Shown piece after piece: positions 7,011 through 14,515 of a DNA stretch of 15,256 nt; within the stretch, counting starts at the first letter, position 1, and each line of letters begins with the position of its first letter. Origin of the DNA: an uncultured Opitutales bacterium (GTDB lineage Bacteria; Verrucomicrobiota; Verrucomicrobiia; Opitutales; Intestinicryptomonadaceae). The position numbers were made by a program, and so were the translations under genes. The stretch spans positions 1 through 15,256 of the forward strand of contig URAJ01000051.1 in NCBI GenBank assembly GCA_900545715.1, given 5' to 3'. The notes under the pieces were generated by a model, which ran no database searches, had not been told where the DNA came from, and was given only the letters and a program-made list of their open reading frames with translations.

Positions 7011-7598
7011 CTATATTTGATAACGAGTGAAGCGTTTTATCTCAATCTTTTCGCCGATAGTTGCAATCTTTTGGGTGAGCAGCTGGTTGATTGTCATTTT
7101 GTCGTCCTTGACAAACGGCTGTTCGAGAAGAGCAACGCCAGAAATGAACTTGTCGATTTTTCCGTCAACAATCTTCTGCTTGATGGCTTCGGGCTTTTTG
7201 TCTTCGGCCATTTGGGCGAGGGCGATTTCGCGTTCTTTTTCGATAAGTTCCGCGGGAACTTCTTCACGCTTTATGCAAATTGGCGATGCTGCTGCAATGT
7301 GCATGCAGAGGTCGCGCACAAAAGAGCGGAAATCTTCGTTCTTAGCGACGAAGTCGGATTCGCAAGCAACTTCTATGAGAACGCCGACCTTGTGGTTTGA
7401 ATGAATGTATGCTTCAACAACGCCCTGTTCGGCGTTGCGGCCGGCTTTTTTAGCGGCTGTAGCCACGCCTTTTTTGCGCAGAATTTCGATGGCGGTTTCT
7501 TCGTTGCCCTGCGCTTCGACGAGGGCTTTTTTGCATTCCATCATTCCCGCGCCGGTGCGTGCGCGCAGGTCGCTTACCATTTTAGCGGTGATATCCAT
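7011..7598 (-). CDS. tsf: Translation elongation factor Ts
   Basis: 195 residues. EF-Ts is the guanine-nucleotide exchange factor that regenerates EF-Tu-GTP in the cytoplasm. The N-terminal UBA-like domain (residues 1-40: VSDLRARTGAGMMECKKAL, then AIEILRKKG) and the core signature EVACESDFVAKNEDF (about 77-91) are diagnostic. At 195 residues it is of the short type (as in Thermus), not the roughly 280-residue enterobacterial form. It begins 2 bp after the rpsB stop codon, giving the classical rpsB-tsf operon, probably translationally coupled: an AAGG within the end of rpsB could act as its ribosome site. A strong terminator follows. Confidence 0.97.
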   Translation of the reverse strand: MDITAKMVSDLRARTGAGMMECKKALVEAQGNEETAIEILRKKGVATAAKKAGRNAEQGVVEAYIHSNHKVGVLIEVACESDFVAKNEDFRSFVRDLCMHIAAASPICIKREEVPAELIEKEREIALAQMAEDKKPEAIKQKIVDGKIDKFISGVALLEQPFVKDDKMTINQLLTQKIATIGEKIEIKRFTRYQI

Positions 7599-7600
7599 AA

Positions 7601-8392
7601 TTATGCCTTGGGTTCTTCGACGCTTTCGACGTCAATTTGTTTGAATTCAACGGCAGCTTCTGGCTGGGCCTCGGCTTTGCCGATTATCTGGGGATTCTTG
7701 GGCTGAACTGTCCTGCGGCTAAGGCCGTTTTGAATGGCCTCAACTATGACTTCAGTTATCAGGCGAATGCTTTTTACGGCATCGTCATTTGCGGGAATTG
7801 GGTAGTCAACGAGGGACGGGTCGGAGTTTGTGTCAACCATTGCGACAATCGGGATACCGAGCTTGCGGCATTCAGAAACGGCAATTTCCTCGTTTTTGAT
7901 GTCGACAATAAATACCGCGCCGGGGAGCTTGGAGATGTCCTTAATGCCCTCAAAGTTGCGGTTCATGCGCGACATTTCGCGGCGGATTGCGGCAGCCTCT
8001 TTTGCGTAGAGCTTGTCGAGCTCTCCGGAGGATTCCATATTGAGGAATTTTTTGTATTTTTTGAGGCTGGTGAGGATAGTTTCAAAGTTGGTGAGAGTTC
8101 CGCCGAGCCAGCGGTTTACGCAGAAGGGCATTCCGCATGTTGTGGCCGCTTCGCGCAAGATTTCCTGCGCCTGGCGCTTTGTGCCGATAAACATTATGTC
8201 TTTGTTGTCGGCGACTACTTCCTCGACAAATGCAACCGCTTTTTCAAGCTGCGCGTAGGTTTTTTCCAAGTCGATAATGGAAACCCCCGAACGGTGGTCG
8301 TAAACGAAGGGCTTTGATTTAGGATTCCAACGGCGGGTCTGGTGCCCGAAGTGCACGCCTGCGTCGAGAAGGTCTTTTACAGTGATATTCAT
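7601..8392 (-). CDS. rpsB: 30S ribosomal protein S2
   Basis: 263 residues. S2 binds the small ribosomal subunit at the head-body junction and is needed for S1 association. The start MNITVKDLLDAGVHFGHQTRRWNPKSKPF, motifs MFIGTKRQAQEI and CGMPFCVNRWLGGTLTNFETI, and the segment PGAVFIVDIKNEEIAVSECRKLGIPIVAMVDTNSDP are textbook S2. After about residue 225 there is an acidic tail ending EEPKA. A GGAGC Shine-Dalgarno site (plus 8401-8405) precedes the ATG at normal spacing. First gene of a two-gene operon with tsf. Confidence 0.98.
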   Translation of the reverse strand: MNITVKDLLDAGVHFGHQTRRWNPKSKPFVYDHRSGVSIIDLEKTYAQLEKAVAFVEEVVADNKDIMFIGTKRQAQEILREAATTCGMPFCVNRWLGGTLTNFETILTSLKKYKKFLNMESSGELDKLYAKEAAAIRREMSRMNRNFEGIKDISKLPGAVFIVDIKNEEIAVSECRKLGIPIVAMVDTNSDPSLVDYPIPANDDAVKSIRLITEVIVEAIQNGLSRRTVQPKNPQIIGKAEAQPEAAVEFKQIDVESVEEPKA

Positions 8393-8408
8393 ATTGATTT
8401 GCTCCGTA

Positions 8409-8422
8409 TTCGCTTCCGCGAA
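8409..8422 (-). promoter_or_regulatory. Stem-loop in the rpsB leader
   Basis: On the minus strand TTCGC-GGAA-GCGAA forms a perfect 5-bp stem closed by a GNRA-type tetraloop. It lies 4 nt upstream of the GGAGC ribosome-binding site and about 16 nt upstream of the start codon. It is well placed to act in S2 autoregulation, as rpsB leaders do in several bacteria. Function here is inferred. Confidence 0.35.
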
Positions 8423-8524
8423 CCTGGGATACTTTCTTTTTTAAGGTTGATTTTTATTTTCCGAAACGCACCGCGCGTTTTGGTAAAGTTGTAAGTTCAC
8501 CATATATCCATCTATTGCACAAGC

Positions 8525-8556
8525 AAAAAAAACCGGAAAATTTACAAAAATTCCGG
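8525..8556 (-). terminator. Terminator-like hairpin upstream of the rpsB operon (minus strand)
   Basis: CCGGAA (8533-8538) pairs with TTCCGG (8551-8556), with further A-T pairing inside. On the minus strand the stem is followed directly by eight T. It would stop transcripts entering from the right before rpsB, yet the nearest upstream gene ends about 580 bp away, leaving the terminated transcript unidentified. Confidence 0.6.
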
Positions 8557-8559
8557 GAA

Positions 8560-8580
8560 AGCAATCGGCATTGCTGTTTT
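8560..8580 (+). terminator. Small terminator-like hairpin (plus strand)
   Basis: AGCAAT (8560-8565), loop CGGC, ATTGCT (8570-8575), then GTTTT. The stem is only 6 bp with a short T-run, so function is uncertain. It is adjacent to the oppositely oriented hairpin at 8525-8556. Confidence 0.25.
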
Positions 8581-9134
8581 ATGCACCTTATAGCTCTTGA
8601 TTGCAAGACGGGCAAAGCGTAAATTTTTATTCGGTGTGGGGTTGCGGTTATTTTTGGGGAAACAGTCTTATTATCCTGCCGATAGCTGTTGCGGATTACG
8701 CTTAACCGTTGCTTGTATTGCGTTTATAGGATTGAGCCAATAGAAATTTTTTATGTTTTATCCGCTAAAAAGCGTGCGCAACTCGCACCCCGGCCTCAAT
8801 ATAAAATTTTTCCATTTTCTTTGTGTTTTCGGTTTTCGTGCAGGGAGATTGGAATAGGAAAAATTGCGCAATCCTCGCGGCTTTCCGCGCGAATATCCGG
8901 AATACAAATCCGCGCGGTTCATTTTTTATCCTGCTTGCCGTACAAAGAAATAAAAACAAATCACAAAACGTGAATTGAATTTGAGGCTCGGAGAAAAATT
9001 TGGGTGTTTAAGCTTTGCTAAAACATCAATGCTCTTTCTTCACAAATTCTTTCCCGTGCGAGCCACAAAACTGCTATTCGCATTTTTGCCTTTTCTTGCT
9101 TTTATTAGGCGCGCAAATATTCGCGCAAAATAAA

Positions 9135-10235
9135 TTATTTAAAGACCGCCTTTTTGATTTCTTTTAGCTTTTTAGCGGACGGATCCGCCTTAGTGGGCAC
9201 GAGATACCCGCCTTCGCCAAGCTCGTTCCAAGCGTAAACAAGGACAATTTTTTCCGGGACTGTTTTATCGGGATTTTCATTTACCCATTTTACGGCGTCC
9301 GAGAAAAATTTTCCGAACACTTGCGGGGTGTCACCCGTGTAGTAATCTCCCAAAGGCGTGTTCCATAGCCCCTCCGGCGACTTCCCCTCCCACGGGCGCT
9401 TGTCCCAGCCGCAAGTGACGACGGGAATGAACGGCTTTTTGTGTGGAGCGTTCCATGTGGCTTTCGTTGCGGAAATGAGGTCGCTGTACGGGCGTTCGCG
9501 GCTTTTGCCCGTATTGTATCCCGGAACGATGTTATAGAAAGTCGATATGTCAAACGGACGGTTTGGCGCATTGCAGCCGGCTATCGCAATTCCCTTTTCA
9601 AATCCGAGGTTTTTTGCAGTCTGCCTCATTATTTCTATTTGTTTGTCGCTAATGGATTTTCCCTTGCCGCTAAATATGACTACAAGGGGCTTGCCGTCCA
9701 CTTTCATATATTGGGGGTCGGAAAAATACTTTGACCAATATCTAACAGCTTCAGCCCAATTTTCGTCGCCCTTTATCTCCGCGCCTGCGTGGTTGGCTAC
9801 AAGCAGGCAGTATTTTAGAGAGTTTTTATTTTTGGATTTTAAGTAGAGGTTAAGGGAAGTGTGAAGGGGGTCGGACTCTATCGCCTTTTGGTTTATAGGG
9901 CCATTGTTGTCCCTCCAATACCAGCAAAAGAGGAAAAATGAGACTCCGTTTTCAGCAGCAAGCTCTATTTGGCGGTCCATAATTTCCTGCGAGTCGTCGC
10001 GCCACCCCCAGAGCGGCTCGCGGCCCGAGAAGTCGGTCGCCAATTTTTTGCTAAGGTGCGAAGGCGCCCCTTTCGCCCACGTATGTGCGGGATTGGAATC
10101 GAAGAGATTTTTGCCTGCCCATCCGTCGAAATAGTACACGCCAACATTTGCCGATTTTTCTGCGGCTCCCGCAAAAGATGTCGCCAAAACAAAAAAAGCA
10201 ACCGATAAAAAAAGACTTTTTATTTTCTCCGTCAT
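9135..10235 (-). CDS. GH99-like (WbsX-type) glycoside hydrolase, secreted
   Basis: 366 residues from the ATG at 10235, chosen because it opens a signal peptide (MTEKIKSLFLSVAFFVLATSFAGA, cleavage near 24). The frame extends 28 codons upstream without protein-like character. A GGAGGTGG lies 13-20 nt upstream, rather far for a ribosome site. Motifs parallel the gene at 3338-4579: NVGVYYFDGW near 30, FFLFCWYWRDN at 100-110, KPLVVIF at 182-188, CGWDKRPW at 275-282 and the signature YAWNELGEGGYLVP at 334-347. Glu338 and Glu341 keep the ExxE pair of GH99 catalytic residues. It is shorter, lacks a lipobox, and is strongly diverged from its paralogue, so the two probably differ in location and substrate. 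It is likely an alpha-mannanase-like or related glycanase; substrate unknown. Divergent from the helicase gene. Confidence 0.78.
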   Translation of the reverse strand: MTEKIKSLFLSVAFFVLATSFAGAAEKSANVGVYYFDGWAGKNLFDSNPAHTWAKGAPSHLSKKLATDFSGREPLWGWRDDSQEIMDRQIELAAENGVSFFLFCWYWRDNNGPINQKAIESDPLHTSLNLYLKSKNKNSLKYCLLVANHAGAEIKGDENWAEAVRYWSKYFSDPQYMKVDGKPLVVIFSGKGKSISDKQIEIMRQTAKNLGFEKGIAIAGCNAPNRPFDISTFYNIVPGYNTGKSRERPYSDLISATKATWNAPHKKPFIPVVTCGWDKRPWEGKSPEGLWNTPLGDYYTGDTPQVFGKFFSDAVKWVNENPDKTVPEKIVLVYAWNELGEGGYLVPTKADPSAKKLKEIKKAVFK

Positions 10236-10438
10236 AAAGCTAAATAAACCACCTCCGGACAATTTTGGCAAGGCTAAACCAACGCGTTCCGTCGGAGATT
10301 TCCCGAGCTGCCACGGCATAATATTTTATTCTCATTAAAAGAAATTTTTTATTTTTTTGCAGATACTGTTTATGCCGTTTGCCTATTTTTGAAACATAGT
10401 TTTGAAGTAAGAAGCTTCGTTCAGTGGTTTGTTTTTCT

Positions 10439-10459
10439 GGAAAATGCAAGTGCATTTCC
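10439..10459. promoter_or_regulatory. Palindromic site upstream of the helicase gene
   Basis: GGAAAATGCA-AG-TGCATTTCC is a near-perfect palindrome (one extra A in the left arm, otherwise 9-bp arms). It is centred about 65 bp before the helicase start in the 278-bp divergent region. It could be an operator. No good -35/-10 pair is visible nearby. Confidence 0.3.
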
Positions 10460-10513
10460 GCGCCAAAACTATTTTAGTTGTAAAGTAGGCTGGAAAGTTG
10501 AAAATCTTTCCGC

Positions 10514-13243
10514 ATGGGAATATTGCGCGACAAATTGCGTTTCAAATACGAATGGAGAGAATACCAAAAAAGCGTGTTGGAAAGCTTGAACGCGCATTTG
10601 GCGGACAAAAAAGTCAATGTAGTTGCGGCTCCCGGCGCCGGCAAGACAACCCTTGGCGTTGAAATTATCGCGAGGCTCGACATTCCTACGCTCATACTTG
10701 CGCCTACCGTGGCAATCCGCAACCAATGGAAGTCGCGGATTTGCGAAGCATTTCTCGAAAAGCCAGAAGAGTACGAATCAATAATATCGCTTTCACTTAG
10801 AGCGCCGAAAGCTATTACAATAAGCACTTACCAGGGGTTGTTTGCTGCGTTTTGCGGCATTGACGAAGGCGAAAACAGCGCTGCAAGCGAAGCAAAATCC
10901 GGCGAAATACTGGACGATTTCCAGCCATATAATGCGCGGTTTGACGAGCCTAAAATAGTCAATGCAGTGGAAACTTTGCGCCGCGCTAGAATAAAGGCGC
11001 TCTGCCTTGACGAAGCCCACCACCTGAGAAACGAGTGGTGGAAGGCTCTAAATATATTGTGCGAAAGTCTGTCTCCCAAAACGGTGTCGCTCACCGCAAC
11101 ACCCCCATTCGATGTCGGGTACGGCGAATGGAAGCGATACGAGGCGCTGTGCGGGCCTATTGACGCCTGCATATCAATTCCCGAACTTGTAAAGGTGGGC
11201 GATCTATGCCCGCACCAAGATTTCATCTACTTTGCGGAATTGAGGAAAGCCGAGAAGATTGCGGCGCGGGAGCGCGAGCGGATGTTGTCGGATTTTGCCG
11301 AGGACGTTTTTAAGAATGCGGAACTTGCCGGCAAACTTTCACTCGCCGAGATTTTCCAAGAGGCGCAGGCGCGAATAGACGTTGTCCTTGACGCCCCAGA
11401 TTTTTTTCTCGCGCTTCTGGCCTATCTAAAACGCTTTGAAATAAGGCCCAATACGGAACTATACAAAATGTTGGGGGTAAAATACCATCAAATAAAAAGC
11501 TTTTCCCTATCCGACATTGACGCGCTTTTAAACGGCCTGTTTTTTAAGGAGCGCGGATTGTTCGGTTGCGCTGAAGCAGAAATTTCAGAATTGAAAAAAT
11601 CTGCGGAAAAGGCAGGGCTTATATGCAAGGGCAAATTCTCTCTGCTTGCCGACGGGAAAATAAAAAGAATGTGCGCGCTAAGCCTCGGAAAGCTCGACGC
11701 AATAGAAGCGATTGTCTCGGCGCAAAGCGCTGCTTTCGGCGAAAATTTGAGAATGCTAATTCTTGCGGACTATATAAGAGCGGAGGCGCTGAATTCCCAG
11801 ATAACGAGCTTTGGGGTAGTTCCCGTATTCGAGATGCTCAGAAAGCGCGGCTTTGAGGGTTTGAAACTTGGCGTCCTTACAGGGTCGATTATAATACTTC
11901 CGCGCGAATGTGCCGAGCTTGCTGCCGAATCCCCAACGCTAAAAGGCGGAGCTTCCGTAAAAATTTTGGATTTTGACGAAAGGTACGCTAAGCTGCATTT
12001 GCGCGGAAATGCAAGGCATAAGGCGGTTGGTGTTGTGACTTCGCTTTTCGAGTCCGGCAAAATTAACGTTTTGGCGGGGACGCAAGCGCTGCTTGGCGAG
12101 GGGTGGGACGCTCCGTGCATAAATTCCATAATTCTTTCAAGCACGGTGAAATCCTATATGCTGTCCAACCAGATGCGCGGGCGCGCCGTTAGAATAGACA
12201 AGAAAAATCCCGAAAAAGTAGCCACAATATGGCATCTTTGTTCGATAAGATTTATAAGCTTTACGGACTCTTTAATGGCGCTTCTTCCAAAATCGTCGAT
12301 GTTGGAGTCTGAACTTTTTGAGTCTGACGATTACCTTCACGATATAAGGACGCTAACGAGGCGGTTCGAGGGTTTTGAAGCGCCGTCAATATCGAAGCCG
12401 GTTGTAATTTCAAGCGGGATTTCGAGAATATTGGACGTAAATAAAATGCTAGCAAAGCGCGAAATTCCGCCGTCGTGGAACAGCCGCTCATTGGCGGCCT
12501 CGGTCGATTTGCCCGCCATTAGACGGGCTTGGGAGGAAGGCTTTAAGGATTCTTGCGACAATCCGGAATTGGCGTTAAAAAGCGAGCTTGCCTTTCATAA
12601 GATAGACAATAGGTTGTGGTCTCTCGCAAACTTATCGTACATTCTTTCATTTTATTTTCTGATTGCGGCCGGGGGTTATTTGTGCGTTTTGAATCAGGCG
12701 GGGATTTTCGGCCTTGCGACGGCTGCGGGAATATTTGCGTATTTTTCATTTCGTCCAGCCTTAATGTGGCTGCGCTGCGGGAATCCGAATAAATATATTA
12801 GGCAAATTGCCCGGACTGTAATCGAAACTCTATATTCAATGGATATAGTTAAAACGCGCTTGGATACGGTGAGAATAAAGTCCGAAACATCTGGAGATAT
12901 GTCGTGCCTTCAAATATCAAATTTGCCGCAAGACGAAACTTCTGCCGTGATAAACGCCATTCGGGAAATAGTCGATCCGATAGAAAATCCCCGCTATATA
13001 TTGGTGAGGCGGCAGACGTGGAAAAATATTAGGCAGGCGGATTACCATGCAGTGCCGTCAATTATATCAGCAAAGCGCGAAACGGTTGAAACATTTGCCG
13101 GATTGTGGCGCAGATACGTTGGCGACTGCGATATTGTATATACGCGCAGCATTGAAGGAAGAAAACTTTTATTAAAGGCAAAAAACGCCTCCTATTCATC
13201 CGCTTTAAAGAGGGGAAATGCGAGGCTTACAAAGAGGATATGA
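10514..13243 (+). CDS. SF2 DEAH-box helicase with C-terminal membrane hairpin
   Basis: 909 residues. RecA domain 1 (about 10-245) has a Q-like region EYQKSVLESL (Gln18), Walker A APGAGKT (39-45), STYQGLF (104-110), DEAH (166-169) and motif III LTATPPF (193-199). A charged helical insertion spans about 245-390. RecA domain 2 (about 391-580) carries GTQALLGEGWDAP (522-534) and motif VI SNQMRGRAVR (551-560), including the arginine finger. After a linker, two hydrophobic helices (about 702-722 and 729-752) form a predicted membrane hairpin. The last 150 residues contain PRYILVRR, DYHAVPSI and DIVYTRSIEGRKLLLKAK. Helicase motifs support ATP-dependent nucleic-acid translocation. Membrane tethering is unusual and suggests restriction- or abortive-type defence, or envelope-linked DNA handling; this is inference. 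It stands alone: no methylase, nuclease or partner gene adjoins. No Shine-Dalgarno site at the ATG. Confidence 0.82.
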   Translation: MGILRDKLRFKYEWREYQKSVLESLNAHLADKKVNVVAAPGAGKTTLGVEIIARLDIPTLILAPTVAIRNQWKSRICEAFLEKPEEYESIISLSLRAPKAITISTYQGLFAAFCGIDEGENSAASEAKSGEILDDFQPYNARFDEPKIVNAVETLRRARIKALCLDEAHHLRNEWWKALNILCESLSPKTVSLTATPPFDVGYGEWKRYEALCGPIDACISIPELVKVGDLCPHQDFIYFAELRKAEKIAARERERMLSDFAEDVFKNAELAGKLSLAEIFQEAQARIDVVLDAPDFFLALLAYLKRFEIRPNTELYKMLGVKYHQIKSFSLSDIDALLNGLFFKERGLFGCAEAEISELKKSAEKAGLICKGKFSLLADGKIKRMCALSLGKLDAIEAIVSAQSAAFGENLRMLILADYIRAEALNSQITSFGVVPVFEMLRKRGFEGLKLGVLTGSIIILPRECAELAAESPTLKGGASVKILDFDERYAKLHLRGNARHKAVGVVTSLFESGKINVLAGTQALLGEGWDAPCINSIILSSTVKSYMLSNQMRGRAVRIDKKNPEKVATIWHLCSIRFISFTDSLMALLPKSSMLESELFESDDYLHDIRTLTRRFEGFEAPSISKPVVISSGISRILDVNKMLAKREIPPSWNSRSLAASVDLPAIRRAWEEGFKDSCDNPELALKSELAFHKIDNRLWSLANLSYILSFYFLIAAGGYLCVLNQAGIFGLATAAGIFAYFSFRPALMWLRCGNPNKYIRQIARTVIETLYSMDIVKTRLDTVRIKSETSGDMSCLQISNLPQDETSAVINAIREIVDPIENPRYILVRRQTWKNIRQADYHAVPSIISAKRETVETFAGLWRRYVGDCDIVYTRSIEGRKLLLKAKNASYSSALKRGNARLTKRI

Positions 13244-13246
13244 CGC

Positions 13247-13271
13247 GCCGCAAACATGCGCTTTTTGCGGC
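13247..13271 (+). terminator. Hairpin after the helicase gene
   Basis: GCCGCAAA (13247-13254) pairs with TTTGCGGC (13264-13271), starting 3 bp after the stop codon. The T-run comes only after TGGGCA, so it is a modest intrinsic terminator. Confidence 0.5.
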
Positions 13272-13348
13272 TGGGCATTTTTCAGCACTGCGTATAATAT
13301 TTTAAAATGCCTGTGAATTTTTTGAAATCTGTTTTCTCGAAAATCCGC

Positions 13349-13407
13349 ATTCCACAACTTTTGGAGTTGAGTACCTTTCATTAAATTCCCTGACTTGTGG
13401 TTGACCT
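13349..13407 (+). repeat. Degenerate copies of the left-end repeat family
   Basis: Unit one (13349-13375) reads ATTCCACAACTTTTGGAGTTGA then GTACC and parallels the copy at 131-156. Unit two (13376-13407) reads TTTCATTAAATTCCCTGACT then TGTGGTTGACCT and parallels the copies at 22-54. Both keep plus orientation. They mark the switch from moderate-GC DNA (helicase) to the AT-rich right end, consistent with a decayed mobile-element end. Confidence 0.6.
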
Positions 13408-13504
13408 AACATTTTATTGCGCAATTTGCAAAACGACGGGTCGAAATGTAAAAATTAAAGAATTATATAAATAGAATTAACTATTCAAAGATTTCTAATT
13501 TGGG

Positions 13505-13591
13505 CTATTGGAATGTTGCGGTCGTCCTTACGCACCCAACTCCAATATGCGATGAACATAAAACAACTGCAATTATGGTAAATTTTTCCAT
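13505..13591 (-). CDS. Possible 28-residue lipoprotein-like peptide
   Basis: ATG at 13591, TAG at 13505-13507. The peptide starts MEKFTIIAVVLCSSHIG and continues VGCVRTTATFQ: a Lys-containing N terminus, a hydrophobic stretch and Cys20 in a weak lipobox-like context. This recalls entericidin-sized lipoproteins. It begins 15 nt after the 297-residue gene in the same direction. Against it are the tiny size, the atypical Gly at -3, and an overlapping alternative frame that also reads protein-like (WVRKDDRNIPIAQI), so it could be a remnant. Confidence 0.25.
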   Translation of the reverse strand: MEKFTIIAVVLCSSHIGVGCVRTTATFQ

Positions 13592-13606
13592 ATAATTTTT
13601 TTCATT

Positions 13607-14500
13607 CTATTTGTCTTTTATAAGTTTATTTTCGTCTTCATGTTTATTGGGACTTTTCATCGCATCATCTAATAATCTTTCTATGGCTTCTTCTTTTGTG
13701 GTTGAGCCATCAATCCCGGTATGGATGTATCTTGCATTTGTAATCATATTCCAAACAATGGTTCCCTCTGGGAAGGAAATGGCTGTTGATGAATTAAAGT
13801 TGTCGTTTATTCTAATCGATTTTTCGTCAATAGTGTAATCGTTTGTAACAACTATGTTTCCATCTGCTCCGTATATTTCTTCTTTTATTGATAAAGGGAA
13901 ATTGGTTCCGTTTAGATTGTAAAATTTATTAAAAGTATATTTTTTGAATAGGTAGGAATAGGGTTCATTGTTATCCGCCGTTCTATCTTCAATATATTCT
14001 TCAACAATAGCCAACTGGTAGTCGTTTTTTGTAAAATAGATTTTTGTATTGGCATGATTTATTACAATGTAATTCCCGTCTTCATACAATTTTAGTTTTT
14101 TTGTATCTTGAACTGAAAGCCTTAAGTTATAGTCGGCATAAGGATCTACCCAAGGATTTAAAACAGATGGGAAATCCATAATTCCAAAGTCGTTTTTTAT
14201 TACTCCATATTTCCTATCTTGCAATGATGTAATCTTATTATTTGAATAGGAAAGCTCAAAATTATCTTTACGAGACACTAATTTATAAGACCGGCTAAGC
14301 CGGTCAAATATTAAAAAATAATTCTTCTCGATTTTCTCACCTTTCGTTGCACTTTCCTTTTTATATGAAAATGAGATATTGTCAAAAGGGAAAAAATGTT
14401 GCCATAGAATTTCAGCTTTGGGAAGTCCTATGGCTAAGGCGCAATATCCTGAAAGATTCAATATTATAAATGCAAATATCTTATTCATTTTGATTGTCAT
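13607..14500 (-). CDS. Predicted secreted beta-rich protein of unknown function
   Basis: 297 residues. I do not recognise a named family. Either the first ATG (14500) or the one four codons later (14488, MNKIFAFIILNLSGYCALAIG) opens a signal peptide; 14500 is given because an A-rich AAAAAAAG lies just before it. The mature part is rich in Tyr, Asn, Lys and Asp with alternating short strands (YKLVSRKDNFELSYSNNKIT, GNYIVINHANTKIYFTKNDY, FPLSIKEEIYGADG). This is reminiscent of LolA/outer-membrane-lipoprotein-sorting-like folds, and FPEGTIVWNMITNARYIHTG near the C terminus looks like a terminal domain found in similar exported proteins. These resemblances are weak. The C-terminal tail is charged. 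Base composition is far more AT-rich than the helicase or rpsB genes, suggesting separate origin. It is 15 nt downstream of the 110-residue ORF, probably co-transcribed. Confidence 0.7.
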   Translation of the reverse strand: MTIKMNKIFAFIILNLSGYCALAIGLPKAEILWQHFFPFDNISFSYKKESATKGEKIEKNYFLIFDRLSRSYKLVSRKDNFELSYSNNKITSLQDRKYGVIKNDFGIMDFPSVLNPWVDPYADYNLRLSVQDTKKLKLYEDGNYIVINHANTKIYFTKNDYQLAIVEEYIEDRTADNNEPYSYLFKKYTFNKFYNLNGTNFPLSIKEEIYGADGNIVVTNDYTIDEKSIRINDNFNSSTAISFPEGTIVWNMITNARYIHTGIDGSTTKEEAIERLLDDAMKSPNKHEDENKLIKDK

Positions 14501-14515
14501 CTTTTTTTACAGTTC

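Larger units (their letters stand above)
8393..9134. other. Long intergenic region upstream of rpsB
   Basis: 742 bp with no gene I can support. It contains the rpsB leader, two hairpins around 8525-8575 and a weak GCGCG/CGCGC hairpin at 9109-9126 just after the GH99-like stop. Between 8600 and 9100 there are only short frames (for example 8689-8973 plus and 8765-8959 minus) whose translations look non-protein-like (Arg/Cys-rich, no motif). An unrecognised small RNA or decayed gene is possible. Confidence 0.5.

Noticed and set aside
7637..8317. 226-residue plus-strand ORF opposite rpsB
   Set aside because: It is a mirror frame of the conserved S2 gene, with no independent signal.
8689..8973. 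94-residue plus-strand ORF upstream of rpsB, and the 64-residue minus frame opposite it
   Set aside because: Arg/Cys-rich translations, no motif, no ribosome site, and two mutually overlapping frames of equal quality.
3338..10235. A single polysaccharide utilisation operon
   Set aside because: Each enzyme gene has its own terminator, there is no SusC/SusD or sensor, and the ribosomal operon interrupts the group.
11623..11856. Out-of-frame ORFs within the helicase gene
   Set aside because: They overlap the helicase coding frame, which has clear family motifs.
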